Part shown: positions 17,700 through 27,005 of the stretch, piece after piece
Numbering within the stretch: the first letter of the stretch is position 1
Layout of the letters: every line of letters starts with the position of its first letter
From: Caulobacter sp. 17J65-9
Lineage (GTDB): Bacteria > Pseudomonadota > Alphaproteobacteria > Caulobacterales > Caulobacteraceae
Reading direction: 5' to 3'
Assembly (NCBI RefSeq): GCF_010975005.1
Contig: NZ_JAAIVC010000020.1
Span: 1-37,601, forward strand
Length of the DNA stretch: 37,601 bases
Translations under genes and position numbers: made by a program
The notes under the pieces: model-generated
Database searches by the model: none
What the model was told of the DNA's origin: nothing
The model's input: the letters and a program-made list of their open reading frames with translations, nothing else

Positions 17700-19304
17700 G
17701 TGACCACTTCCTCCACCGACATCCTGATCATCGGCGGCGGCCACAACGGCCTCGTCTGCGCCTGGTATCTGGCCAGCGCCGGCCTGAAGGTGACGGTGCT
17801 GGAACGCCGCTCGGTCGTGGGTGGGGCGGCGGTGACCGAGGAGTTCCACCCGGGCTTCCGCAACTCGGTGGCCAGCTACACGGTCAGCCTGCTCAATCCC
17901 AAGGTCATCCGCGACCTCGACCTGCCCGGCCACGGGCTGAAGGTGGTCAAGCGCAAGCTGGCCAACTTCCTGCCGCTGAACGACCGCGAGTACCTGGCCA
18001 TGGGCGGCGGCCGCACCAAGGCCGAGGTCGCCAAGTTCTCGCAGAAGGACGCCGACCGGCTGGACGCCTACGGCGAGCGGCTGGACGCCATCGCCGACGT
18101 GCTGCGCGACATCGTCCTGCAGACCCCGCCCAACATGGTCGAGGGCGGCTGGATGCAGGCCCTGCCGGAGCTGCTGAAGTCCGCCTCGCTGGGCAAGCGG
18201 ATGGCCGGCCTGGACCTGACCGCCCGGCGCGACCTGCTGGCCCTGTTCTCGCAGTCGGCCGGCGACTGGCTGGACGGCTGGTTCGAGAGCGACCCGATCA
18301 AGGCCGTCTACGGCTTCGACGGCGTGGTCGGCGCCTTCAACAGCCCCTACACGCCGGGCTCGGCCTACGTGCTGCTGCACCACGTGTTCGGCGAGGTGAA
18401 CGGCGAGAAGGGGGCCTGGGGGCACGCGATCGGCGGCATGGGCGCCATCACCCAGGCCATGGCCTCGGCCTGCCGCGCCAAGGGCGTGGAGATCCACACC
18501 GACAGCGCTGTCAGCGAGATCCTGACCGAGAACGGCCGCGCCGTGGGCGTGGTCACCGCCGCCGGCGACACCCTGCGGGCCCGGGCGGTGGTGTCGAACC
18601 TGCACCCCAAGCTCACCTTCGAGAAGCTGCTGGACCCGGCCCTGCTGCCGGCCGACTTCCGCGAGCGCATGGCGCGCTACCGGTCGGGCTCGGGCACCTT
18701 CCGCATGAACGTGGCCCTGTCGGAGCTGCCGAAGTTCACCTGCCTGCCGGAGCAGGGCGACCACCTGACCGCGGGCATCATCATCGCCCCCTCGCTGGCC
18801 TACATGGACCGCGCCTTCATGGACGCGCGCCGCGACGGCTGGTCGAAGGAGCCGATCGTCGAGATGCTGATCCCCTCGACGCTCGACGACAGCCTGGCGC
18901 CTCCGGGCCGGCACGTGGCCAGCCTGTTCTGCCAGCACGTCGAGCCGCAGCTGTCGGGCGGCCGCTCCTGGGACAACCACCGCGACGAGGTGGCCGACCT
19001 GATGATCGCCACGGTCGACAAGTACGCGCCGGGCTTCAAGGCCTCGGTGCTGGGCCGCCAGATCATGTCGCCGCTGGACCTGGAGCGGACCTTCGGCCTG
19101 GTCGGCGGCGACATCTTCCACGGCCAGCTGGGCCTGGACCAGCTGTTCAGCGCCCGCCCGGTGCTGGGCCACGGCGCCCACCGCGCGCCGGTGGCCGGGC
19201 TCTACATGTGCGGCGCGGGCACCCATCCGGGCGGCGGCGTCACCGGCGCGCCGGGCCACAACGCGGCCCGCGAGATCCTCAAGGACTTCAAGCGCCGGGC
19301 GTGA
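17700..19304 (+). CDS. NAD(P)/FAD-dependent oxidoreductase, PYROXD2/phytoene desaturase-like
   Basis: This 534-residue flavoprotein starts at GTG 17700 with an N-terminal dinucleotide-binding motif DILIIGGGHNGLVCAWYLA, followed by VLERRSVVGGAAVTEE, and it ends with the FAD-contacting GLYMCGAGTHPGGGVTGAPGHNAA. This arrangement is that of the carotenoid-desaturase-like family that includes PYROXD2. Despite that resemblance, no carotenoid synthesis genes are nearby, so a role in carotenoid formation is not supported. It follows hutI on the same strand, but 218 bases and a terminator separate them. Its last 17 bases overlap the convergent glycosyltransferase gene. Confidence 0.85.
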   Translation: MTTSSTDILIIGGGHNGLVCAWYLASAGLKVTVLERRSVVGGAAVTEEFHPGFRNSVASYTVSLLNPKVIRDLDLPGHGLKVVKRKLANFLPLNDREYLAMGGGRTKAEVAKFSQKDADRLDAYGERLDAIADVLRDIVLQTPPNMVEGGWMQALPELLKSASLGKRMAGLDLTARRDLLALFSQSAGDWLDGWFESDPIKAVYGFDGVVGAFNSPYTPGSAYVLLHHVFGEVNGEKGAWGHAIGGMGAITQAMASACRAKGVEIHTDSAVSEILTENGRAVGVVTAAGDTLRARAVVSNLHPKLTFEKLLDPALLPADFRERMARYRSGSGTFRMNVALSELPKFTCLPEQGDHLTAGIIIAPSLAYMDRAFMDARRDGWSKEPIVEMLIPSTLDDSLAPPGRHVASLFCQHVEPQLSGGRSWDNHRDEVADLMIATVDKYAPGFKASVLGRQIMSPLDLERTFGLVGGDIFHGQLGLDQLFSARPVLGHGAHRAPVAGLYMCGAGTHPGGGVTGAPGHNAAREILKDFKRRA

Positions 19305-20871
19305 CGGGCGGCAGGCGCCAGATGACGATCCGGTCGTCGTCGACCACGCGGGCGCCGACACTGTCGAGGCGAGCGATCAGGCCGGGGTTGTGCTGCATCA
19401 TGTAGCGGCCCTGGTGGTCCATGGCGTCCTTGGCCATGCCGAACCAATCGGCGCCGCCCATGCGCAGCTTCTCCAGCGTGGCGACGGCCGTGGCGTCGTC
19501 CTCGACCCGGTCCCAGGCCTGGGCGCCGCCGCCGGGCGGGAAGACCCAGCCGCGCCGGCGGCTGTAGTAGATGGCGATCGGATTGCCGATCTCGCTGGCG
19601 GCGGTGATGACCAGGTCGTCCGGCGCGGCCAAGGCGTCGAGCTGCTGGCCCAGGTACTGGCTCTCGGCCCCGAACGGTTGCTTGGCGACCTCGGCCGCCT
19701 CGACCGCCGACCAGCCGATCAGGGCGACCATGCCGGCCAGCCGCGCGCGGGCGGGCCAGGTGTTCAGCCGGCGGGTGGACGCCGCCGCCGCCATCAGCAG
19801 GCCGCGGCCCGCCAGGCCGGCGGCGGGGGCGGCGAAGACCAGCAGGTTCCACGGATTGACCGTCATCTCCTTGGAGATGAACAGGTAGAGCACCGCGCAG
19901 CCGGCCAGCCAGACGTGGAACAGCCAGGGCGCGCCGCGCGTGCCCCTGGGCGGCGCCGAGAACAGCCCCAGGCCGAACAGCAGGAACACCGGGACGGTCA
20001 GGAACCACTCGCGCGCATGGCGGGCCGCGGCCTTGACGTGGAAGCCTTCGCGCAGGGCGCCGGCCATGTCGTCCCAGAAGTAGCCGGCGCCGGCCACGTG
20101 GTAGGGCGGATAGTGCGTGCCCAGCCAGACCGCCCAGCTGAAGTAGGCCGCTGTCGGCAGGGCCACGCCGACCAGGGCGGCGCTGAGTGCGATCAGCCGT
20201 CCGCGGGTGAGGGCGTCCCTGCGGGTCAGGATGCTGGCGCAGGCGTAGGCCGCCGGGGCGAGAACGACCACGCCCGGCGGCTTGGCCAGTATGCCCAGCG
20301 CGATGAAGGCGACGGCCAGCGGCAGGAACCAGGGCCGGTCGGTCTGCAGCCAGACCACCAGGGCCCACAGGCCGGTCAGCACGAAGGCCAGCATGGCCGG
20401 GTCGGGCAGGAACGACGTGTCTATGATCACCGCGCCCGGCATCAGGGCCAGCACCAGGGCCGCGGCGTTGGCCTGGGCGCGCCCCGACAGCCGCTCGACC
20501 AGCCGGTGCAGGGCGACCACGCTCCACAGGCCGAAGGCGGCGGCCACCGCCCGGCCGAACCAGTCGTGCCAGCCGAAGGCGGCGTAGAGCAGGGCGGTGA
20601 TGTAGCTGACCACCTGGAACTCGCGGCCCTGGTAGTTGGGGCCCGGCCCGGTCCAGCTGACCTCCGGATAGAGGACGTTCCAGTTCTTCAGGTGGAAGTT
20701 GTCGGCCATCATGGCCGTGCTGGCCTCGCGCCAGCAGAACAGGTCGACCAGCGGCTGGTTGACGGCCGGCAGACGCAACAGCGCCGCCAGCAGCAGGATG
20801 GCCGCCAGCGGGATCAGCGCGTTCCAGGCCGCGCCGGGGCTTTCGTCGCCGGAGGTCCGCCACAGCGACAT
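19288..20871 (-). CDS. GT39-type membrane glycosyltransferase (downstream paralogue)
   Basis: This 527-residue polytopic membrane protein resembles the ArnT/PMT-type lipid-linked glycosyltransferases (family 39), which transfer a sugar from a polyprenyl phosphate donor on the periplasmic side. After a first transmembrane segment it has CWREASTAMMADNF and QGREFQVVSY, then about ten hydrophobic helices, a KPPG motif, and a soluble C-terminal domain with ITAASEIGNPIAIYYSRRRGW. The frame is open upstream into the neighbouring gene, but the ATG at 20871 begins family-like sequence. It is paralogous to the preceding gene, whose stop is 5 bases upstream. Acceptor and sugar are unknown. Confidence 0.87.
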   Translation of the reverse strand: MSLWRTSGDESPGAAWNALIPLAAILLLAALLRLPAVNQPLVDLFCWREASTAMMADNFHLKNWNVLYPEVSWTGPGPNYQGREFQVVSYITALLYAAFGWHDWFGRAVAAAFGLWSVVALHRLVERLSGRAQANAAALVLALMPGAVIIDTSFLPDPAMLAFVLTGLWALVVWLQTDRPWFLPLAVAFIALGILAKPPGVVVLAPAAYACASILTRRDALTRGRLIALSAALVGVALPTAAYFSWAVWLGTHYPPYHVAGAGYFWDDMAGALREGFHVKAAARHAREWFLTVPVFLLFGLGLFSAPPRGTRGAPWLFHVWLAGCAVLYLFISKEMTVNPWNLLVFAAPAAGLAGRGLLMAAAASTRRLNTWPARARLAGMVALIGWSAVEAAEVAKQPFGAESQYLGQQLDALAAPDDLVITAASEIGNPIAIYYSRRRGWVFPPGGGAQAWDRVEDDATAVATLEKLRMGGADWFGMAKDAMDHQGRYMMQHNPGLIARLDSVGARVVDDDRIVIWRLPPVTPGA

Positions 20872-20876
20872 GGCCT

Positions 20877-22490
20877 CTAGCTCCGTGCCCGGACCGGCGG
20901 CAACCGCCAGACCAGCACCACGCCGTCGTCGACCACGCGCTGGCCGATCCGGTCGAGGTGTTCGATCAGGCCGGGATTGAAGTCGAGCAGCATGTGGCCT
21001 TCGCCGTCCCGGGCGTCGCGGGTCACGCCGAACCAGTCGGCGCCTTCCACGCGCAGGCGCTCCAGGGTGAGGATGGCGGCCGCGTCGTCCTCCAGCACGT
21101 CCCAGGGCCGGCGGCCGCCGCCCGGCGGAAACACCCAGCCCCGGTGGCGGCTGTAATAGATGGCGATCGGGTCGCCGATGCTGGTCGCGGCGGTGACCAC
21201 CAGGTCGTCGGGCCCCGCCACCGCCGCCAGGCGCGCGCCCAGCTGGCGGGCCGAGCCGGCGAAGGGCTGCTTCATCATGGTCACGGCGTGGAAGCTGGAC
21301 CAGATCAGCAGGATCAGCACGCCGGCGACGCGGGCGCGGGCCGGCCAGCTGTCCAGCGCGCCCTCGACCGAGCGCGCCGTGGCGATCAGGCCGCGGCCGG
21401 CCAGGGCGGCGAGCGCCGGGGCGAAGATCAGGAAGTTCCAGGGATTGCTGGCCAGCTCCTTGGAGGCGGTCAGGTAGAAGGCCGCGCCGCTCAGCAGCCA
21501 GGCGTGGAACAGCCACGGCGCCTGGGCCTGCTTGTTGCGCGGCCTGGCGAACAGGCCGACGCCGAGCAGCAGGGCGAAGGGGGCGGTCAGGAACCACAGC
21601 TGGAATTCGTGCGCCGCCTTCGGCAGGTAGAACAGCTTGGAGAGGTCCTCGCCCAGGTGGTCCCAGAAGAAGCCGGCCCCGGCCACGTGGTAGGGCGGCG
21701 TGTGCGAGCCCAGCCAGATCGCCCAGCTGAAATAGGCGACCGGCGCGACCGCGGCGCAGGCCAGGGCCAGGCACAGCGTGCGGATGCGCTCGCGGGTCAG
21801 GGCCCCGCGCCGCTCGAGGATGTCGGCGCAGGCGTAGGCGGCGGGCGCCAGCACCACCACCGCCGGCGGCTTGGCCAGCACGGCCATGGAGATCAGCGCC
21901 GTGGCCAGGATCAGCAGGCGCGGCCGCTCGGTCTGCAGCCAGGCGACCAGGGCCCACAGGCCGCTGAGCGCGAAGGCCAGCATGGCCGGGCCCGGCAGGA
22001 ACGAGGAATCGATGATCACCGCGCCGGGCAGCACGGCCAGCATCAGGGCCGCGGCGTTGGCCTCCGCCCGTCCCGCCAGGCGCTCGACCAAGCGGTGCAT
22101 GGCCACCACGCTCCACAGGCCGAACACCGCCGCCACCGCCCGGCCGAACCAGTCGTGCCAGCCGAACACGGCGTAGAGCAGGGCGGAGATGTAGCTGACC
22201 ACCTGGAATTCGCGGCCCTGGTAGCCGGGACCGGGACCGGTCCAGCTGACCTCAGGGAACAGCACGTTCCAGCTTCGCATGTGGAAGTTGTCGGCCATCA
22301 TCGCCGTGCTGGCCTCGCGCCAGCTGAAGGCGTCGGTCAGCGGCTGGGTGACCGAGAAGAAGCGGAAGGCCGCCGCCACCAGCACGATGCCGGCCAGCGG
22401 CAGGGCCAGGTCGCGAAGCGCGGCGCGCCGCGTCCCGTGCTCCGTACGCCAGGCCCATATGCCGTCGAGCACGCTACGCGGAAGGTACAT
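20877..22490 (-). CDS. GT39-type membrane glycosyltransferase (upstream paralogue)
   Basis: This 537-residue polytopic protein has the same layout as its downstream neighbour: SWREASTAMMADNF after the first membrane helix, QGREFQVVSY, a KPPA motif, and a C-terminal VTAATSIGDPIAIYYSRHRGW. By eye the two are about 80% identical over some 135 residues of the N-terminal half, and less alike later, so they arose by tandem duplication. I chose the ATG at 22490 because GGAG lies 6 bases upstream; the frame to 22598 would add a charged, non-membrane stretch. The gene diverges from DUF983 across 131 bases. Confidence 0.88.
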   Translation of the reverse strand: MYLPRSVLDGIWAWRTEHGTRRAALRDLALPLAGIVLVAAAFRFFSVTQPLTDAFSWREASTAMMADNFHMRSWNVLFPEVSWTGPGPGYQGREFQVVSYISALLYAVFGWHDWFGRAVAAVFGLWSVVAMHRLVERLAGRAEANAAALMLAVLPGAVIIDSSFLPGPAMLAFALSGLWALVAWLQTERPRLLILATALISMAVLAKPPAVVVLAPAAYACADILERRGALTRERIRTLCLALACAAVAPVAYFSWAIWLGSHTPPYHVAGAGFFWDHLGEDLSKLFYLPKAAHEFQLWFLTAPFALLLGVGLFARPRNKQAQAPWLFHAWLLSGAAFYLTASKELASNPWNFLIFAPALAALAGRGLIATARSVEGALDSWPARARVAGVLILLIWSSFHAVTMMKQPFAGSARQLGARLAAVAGPDDLVVTAATSIGDPIAIYYSRHRGWVFPPGGGRRPWDVLEDDAAAILTLERLRVEGADWFGVTRDARDGEGHMLLDFNPGLIEHLDRIGQRVVDDGVVLVWRLPPVRARS

Positions 22491-22621
22491 GGCCGCCTCC
22501 GCAGATTTGCGCGCGGAGAACCGCGAACGGCTCAGCTTTGTTCCGACACCGGTGGCAGGATAATCGGCCGCCTTGAGTTGAAGGCGCGGATAGGCCAATC
22601 GGGCGGTCCAGCGAGGTGTAG

Positions 22622-22981
22622 ATGACCCGATCCCTGCTCACCGGCCTGAAGCGCGGCCTCAAGCACCGCTGCCCGAACTGCGGCGAGGGGCGGCTGTTCA
22701 CCAGCTATCTGAAGGTGCGCGGGACCTGCGAGGCGTGCGGGCACGAGAACGGCCGCTATCCGGCCGACGACGCGCCGCCCTACTTCACCATCCTGATCGT
22801 CGGGCACCTGTTCATCGCGCCGGTGCTGCTGTTCCCGTTTATCTGGACCGCGTCGCCGTTCCTCGTGGTGGGCACGGTGGTGCCGGCCCTGGCCGTGGTG
22901 ACCCTGACCCTGCTGCCGTTCGTGAAGGGCGCGGTGGTCGGCGCCCACTGGGCGACCGGGACGGTGAAGCCGTTGCAGTAA
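22622..22981 (+). CDS. DUF983 family zinc-ribbon membrane protein
   Basis: This 119-residue protein has two CxxC pairs near the N-terminus (CPNCGEG at about 17-23 and [20 protein letters not shown] from about 36), expected to bind zinc. Two hydrophobic segments follow (about 56-78 and 82-101). This is the standard DUF983 layout. A GAGG sits 5 bases before the ATG. DUF983 genes are often near cytochrome-oxidase assembly genes in other alphaproteobacteria; none is seen here. The function is unknown. The gene converges on edd with a perfect hairpin between them. Confidence 0.88.
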   Translation: MTRSLLTGLKRGLKHRCPNCGEGRLFTSYLKVRGTCEACGHENGRYPADDAPPYFTILIVGHLFIAPVLLFPFIWTASPFLVVGTVVPALAVVTLTLLPFVKGAVVGAHWATGTVKPLQ

Positions 22982-22986
22982 GAGAA

Positions 22987-23015
22987 TTCTCCCTCCCCTT
23001 CATGGGGAGGGAGAA
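22987..23015. terminator. Bidirectional terminator between DUF983 and edd
   Basis: TTCTCCCTCCCC (22987-22998) and GGGGAGGGAGAA (23004-23015) are perfect 12-base arms around the loop TTCAT. The element lies 5 bases after the DUF983 stop and 3 bases after the edd stop, filling the convergent gap. Confidence 0.75.
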
Positions 23016-23018
23016 GGC

Positions 23019-24829
<1,811 letters not shown>

Positions 24830-24830
<1 letters not shown>

Positions 24831-25492
24831 TACGGGCTCCAGAAGAATTCGGGGCGTACGGGAAGGGCGTGCAAGACGCCGCGGATCGGAGGATCGCACG
24901 GGTCGCCGTTTTTGACGGCGTCCTCGGCGATGGCCTTCTTGGCCTCGCCGGTGATCATGATGTTGCAGCAGCGCGTGCGCGCCAGCCGGGGCACGGTCAG
25001 GGTCAGGCGCGAAAAGGGCGCCTCGGGCGGCAGCTCGGCCGGGGTGATCGTCAGCACCGCTCGCTCGCCGCGCGGGTCCATGGCGGTTTCGAGCTCGCCC
25101 GCGCCGGGGAACAGCGAGGCGGTGTGGCCGTCCGCCCCCATGCCCAGCAACACGGAGTCGAACTCCGGCATCCTGGCGATGGCCGCTTCGTCCTCCAGCG
25201 GCACGAAGCTCGCCCCCTTGGACCGGAAGGGCTCCAGCAGGCCTTCGTTGCGGGCCGGGTGGCCGGCCGGCGCGAGGCGCTCATCGGTCAGGGTGACCAC
25301 CACCTTGCCCCAGTCCAGCTTCGGGTGCTCGACCAGCCGGGCGTAGGCGGGGGCGGGGGTCGAACCGCCTGCGAAGGCGACGAAGGCGCGGCCGCGCCGT
25401 TCGATCGCCTCCAGCAGGGTGTGGGCGATCGACTCGGCCACGGTCTCGGCCAGGGCCTCGCGATCGCTGCGCACCGTCCAGACCGGGATCAT
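24830..25492 (-). CDS. pgl: 6-phosphogluconolactonase
   Basis: This 220-residue enzyme hydrolyses 6-phosphogluconolactone to 6-phosphogluconate. It has FAGGSTP near residue 40, [10 protein letters not shown], and [16 protein letters not shown], the phosphate- and substrate-binding signatures of the DevB/SOL-type lactonase. It sits between the dehydrogenase and the dehydratase acting before and after it. Its ATG overlaps the zwf stop by 4 bases (ATGA), with GGAGGAG in the zwf tail as ribosome-binding site, and its stop overlaps the edd GTG, so translation of all three is probably coupled. Confidence 0.95.
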
Positions 25493-26970
25493 GGCTCCTC
25501 CGCCCAGGCTCGACCGTCCTTGGCCGGCAGGACCAGGGCCGCGGTCGGGCCCCAGCTGCCGGCGGGATAGGATTTGGGCGTGACGCCGTGGGCGCGCCAG
25601 CCTTCGTGGATGCCGTCGATCCAGGCCCAGGCGGCCTCGATCTCGTCACGCCGCACGAACAGCGATGAGTTGCCGCGCAGGATGTCCAGCAGAAGCCGTT
25701 CGTAGGCGATCCGCCGCCGCTCGCGCGAGAAGGCCTCCGACAGCGACAGGTTCAGGTCTACGGGCTTGAGCTTCATGCCCTCCAGACCCGGCTGCTTGTT
25801 CATCATGGTCAGGGTGACGGTCTCTTCCGGCTGCAGCCGGATGACCAGGCGGTTCGGCTTCAGCTGGGGCGACAGCTCGTCGGTGAAGATCGAGTAGGGC
25901 ACCGGCTTGAACTGCACCACGATCTCGGTGAGGCGCTTTTGCATGCGCTTGCCGGTGCGCAGGTAGAAGGGCACGCCGGCCCAGCGCCAGTTGTTGATCT
26001 CCGCCCGGACGGCGACGAAGGTCTCGGTCGTGCTGTCCTGGTTGGCGCCGTCCTCTTCCCGGTAGCCCGGGGCCGGTTTGCCGTCGACGACGCCGGCGGA
26101 GTACTGGCCCGGCACGGTCACCGTTTCGACGTTGGCGGCGGTGATCGGATTGAGCGACCACAGCACCTTCACCTTCTCGTTGCGCACGGCCGAGGGCGTG
26201 AAGCTGGCCGGCGGCTCCATGGCCGTCAGGCAGAGCAGCTGCAGCAGGTGGTTCTGCATCATGTCGCGCAGGGCGCCGGCGGTGTCGTAGTAGCCCCAGC
26301 GGCCCTCGACGCCCACGGTCTCGGCGATGGTGATCTGCACGGAGTCGATGGCGCTGGCGTTCCACAGCGGCTCGAGGATCGAGTTGCCGAAGCGCAGCGC
26401 GACCAGATTCTGGACGGTTTCCTTGCCCAGGTAGTGGTCGACCCGGAACACCTGGTCTTCGTCGAACGCCGCGGCGATGGCGTCGTTGACCTGTATCGCC
26501 GAGGCGAGGTCCTTGCCGATCGGCTTCTCCACCGCCAGGCGGGAGCGGGCGTCGACCAGGCCGCGGGCCTTCAGGTCGGCACACACCGGCGCGAACAGGT
26601 CCGGCGCGGTGGAGATGTAATAGATCACCCCGCCCGGGGTGTCGCCGAGCACCGCCTTCAGATCGTCGAAGGTCTCAGGCCTGGCGACGTCGACCGAGGT
26701 GTAGGTGATCCGTTCGGCGAAACGCCGGTACACGTCGGTGTCGCAAAGCGCGGCGTTGGCGGAGGCCTCGATCGCCTTGGCCACGTCCTTACGGAATTCC
26801 TCAGTGTCGTGCTTCGCGCGCGCGGCGCCGATAATGCGCAGGTCCGGCGGCAGCAGGCCGTCGACGTGCAGCGCGTAAAGCGACGGCCACAGCATCCGGC
26901 GCGCCAGGTCGCCGGTGGCGCCGATCAGGACAAAGGCGGACGGAGGCGGAGCGTCGATGTTTGCGGGCAT
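25489..26970 (-). CDS. zwf: Glucose-6-phosphate 1-dehydrogenase
   Basis: Zwf oxidises glucose-6-phosphate to 6-phosphogluconolactone with NAD(P)+. The 493-residue protein has FVLIGATGDLARR at about residue 13 (nucleotide binding), AVEKPIGKDL and the active-site RVDHYLGKETVQN, all in the expected order. Only 35 bases separate its ATG from the stop of the RND pump gene on the same strand, and I see no good ribosome-binding site or terminator there. It may therefore be read from a promoter inside the pump gene or be co-transcribed with the efflux genes. One GANTC site (26977-26981) lies in the gap. Confidence 0.96.
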   Translation of the reverse strand: MPANIDAPPPSAFVLIGATGDLARRMLWPSLYALHVDGLLPPDLRIIGAARAKHDTEEFRKDVAKAIEASANAALCDTDVYRRFAERITYTSVDVARPETFDDLKAVLGDTPGGVIYYISTAPDLFAPVCADLKARGLVDARSRLAVEKPIGKDLASAIQVNDAIAAAFDEDQVFRVDHYLGKETVQNLVALRFGNSILEPLWNASAIDSVQITIAETVGVEGRWGYYDTAGALRDMMQNHLLQLLCLTAMEPPASFTPSAVRNEKVKVLWSLNPITAANVETVTVPGQYSAGVVDGKPAPGYREEDGANQDSTTETFVAVRAEINNWRWAGVPFYLRTGKRMQKRLTEIVVQFKPVPYSIFTDELSPQLKPNRLVIRLQPEETVTLTMMNKQPGLEGMKLKPVDLNLSLSEAFSRERRRIAYERLLLDILRGNSSLFVRRDEIEAAWAWIDGIHEGWRAHGVTPKSYPAGSWGPTAALVLPAKDGRAWAEEP

Positions 26971-27005
26971 CTCGGAGAGTCGGGTTCGGGGAGGAGGGGA
27001 CCCTC

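Noticed and set aside
19288-22116. A single 942-codon frame that would fuse both glycosyltransferase regions
   Set aside because: Only the part from 20871 onward is glycosyltransferase-like; the upstream part is out of frame with the second paralogue and is Arg/Gly-rich shadow sequence.
22491-22560. A GGAAC...CGTT general-stress (EcfG-type) promoter upstream of the glycosyltransferases
   Set aside because: Both half-sites are present on the minus strand, but only 10 bases apart, where the consensus I know needs about 16-17.
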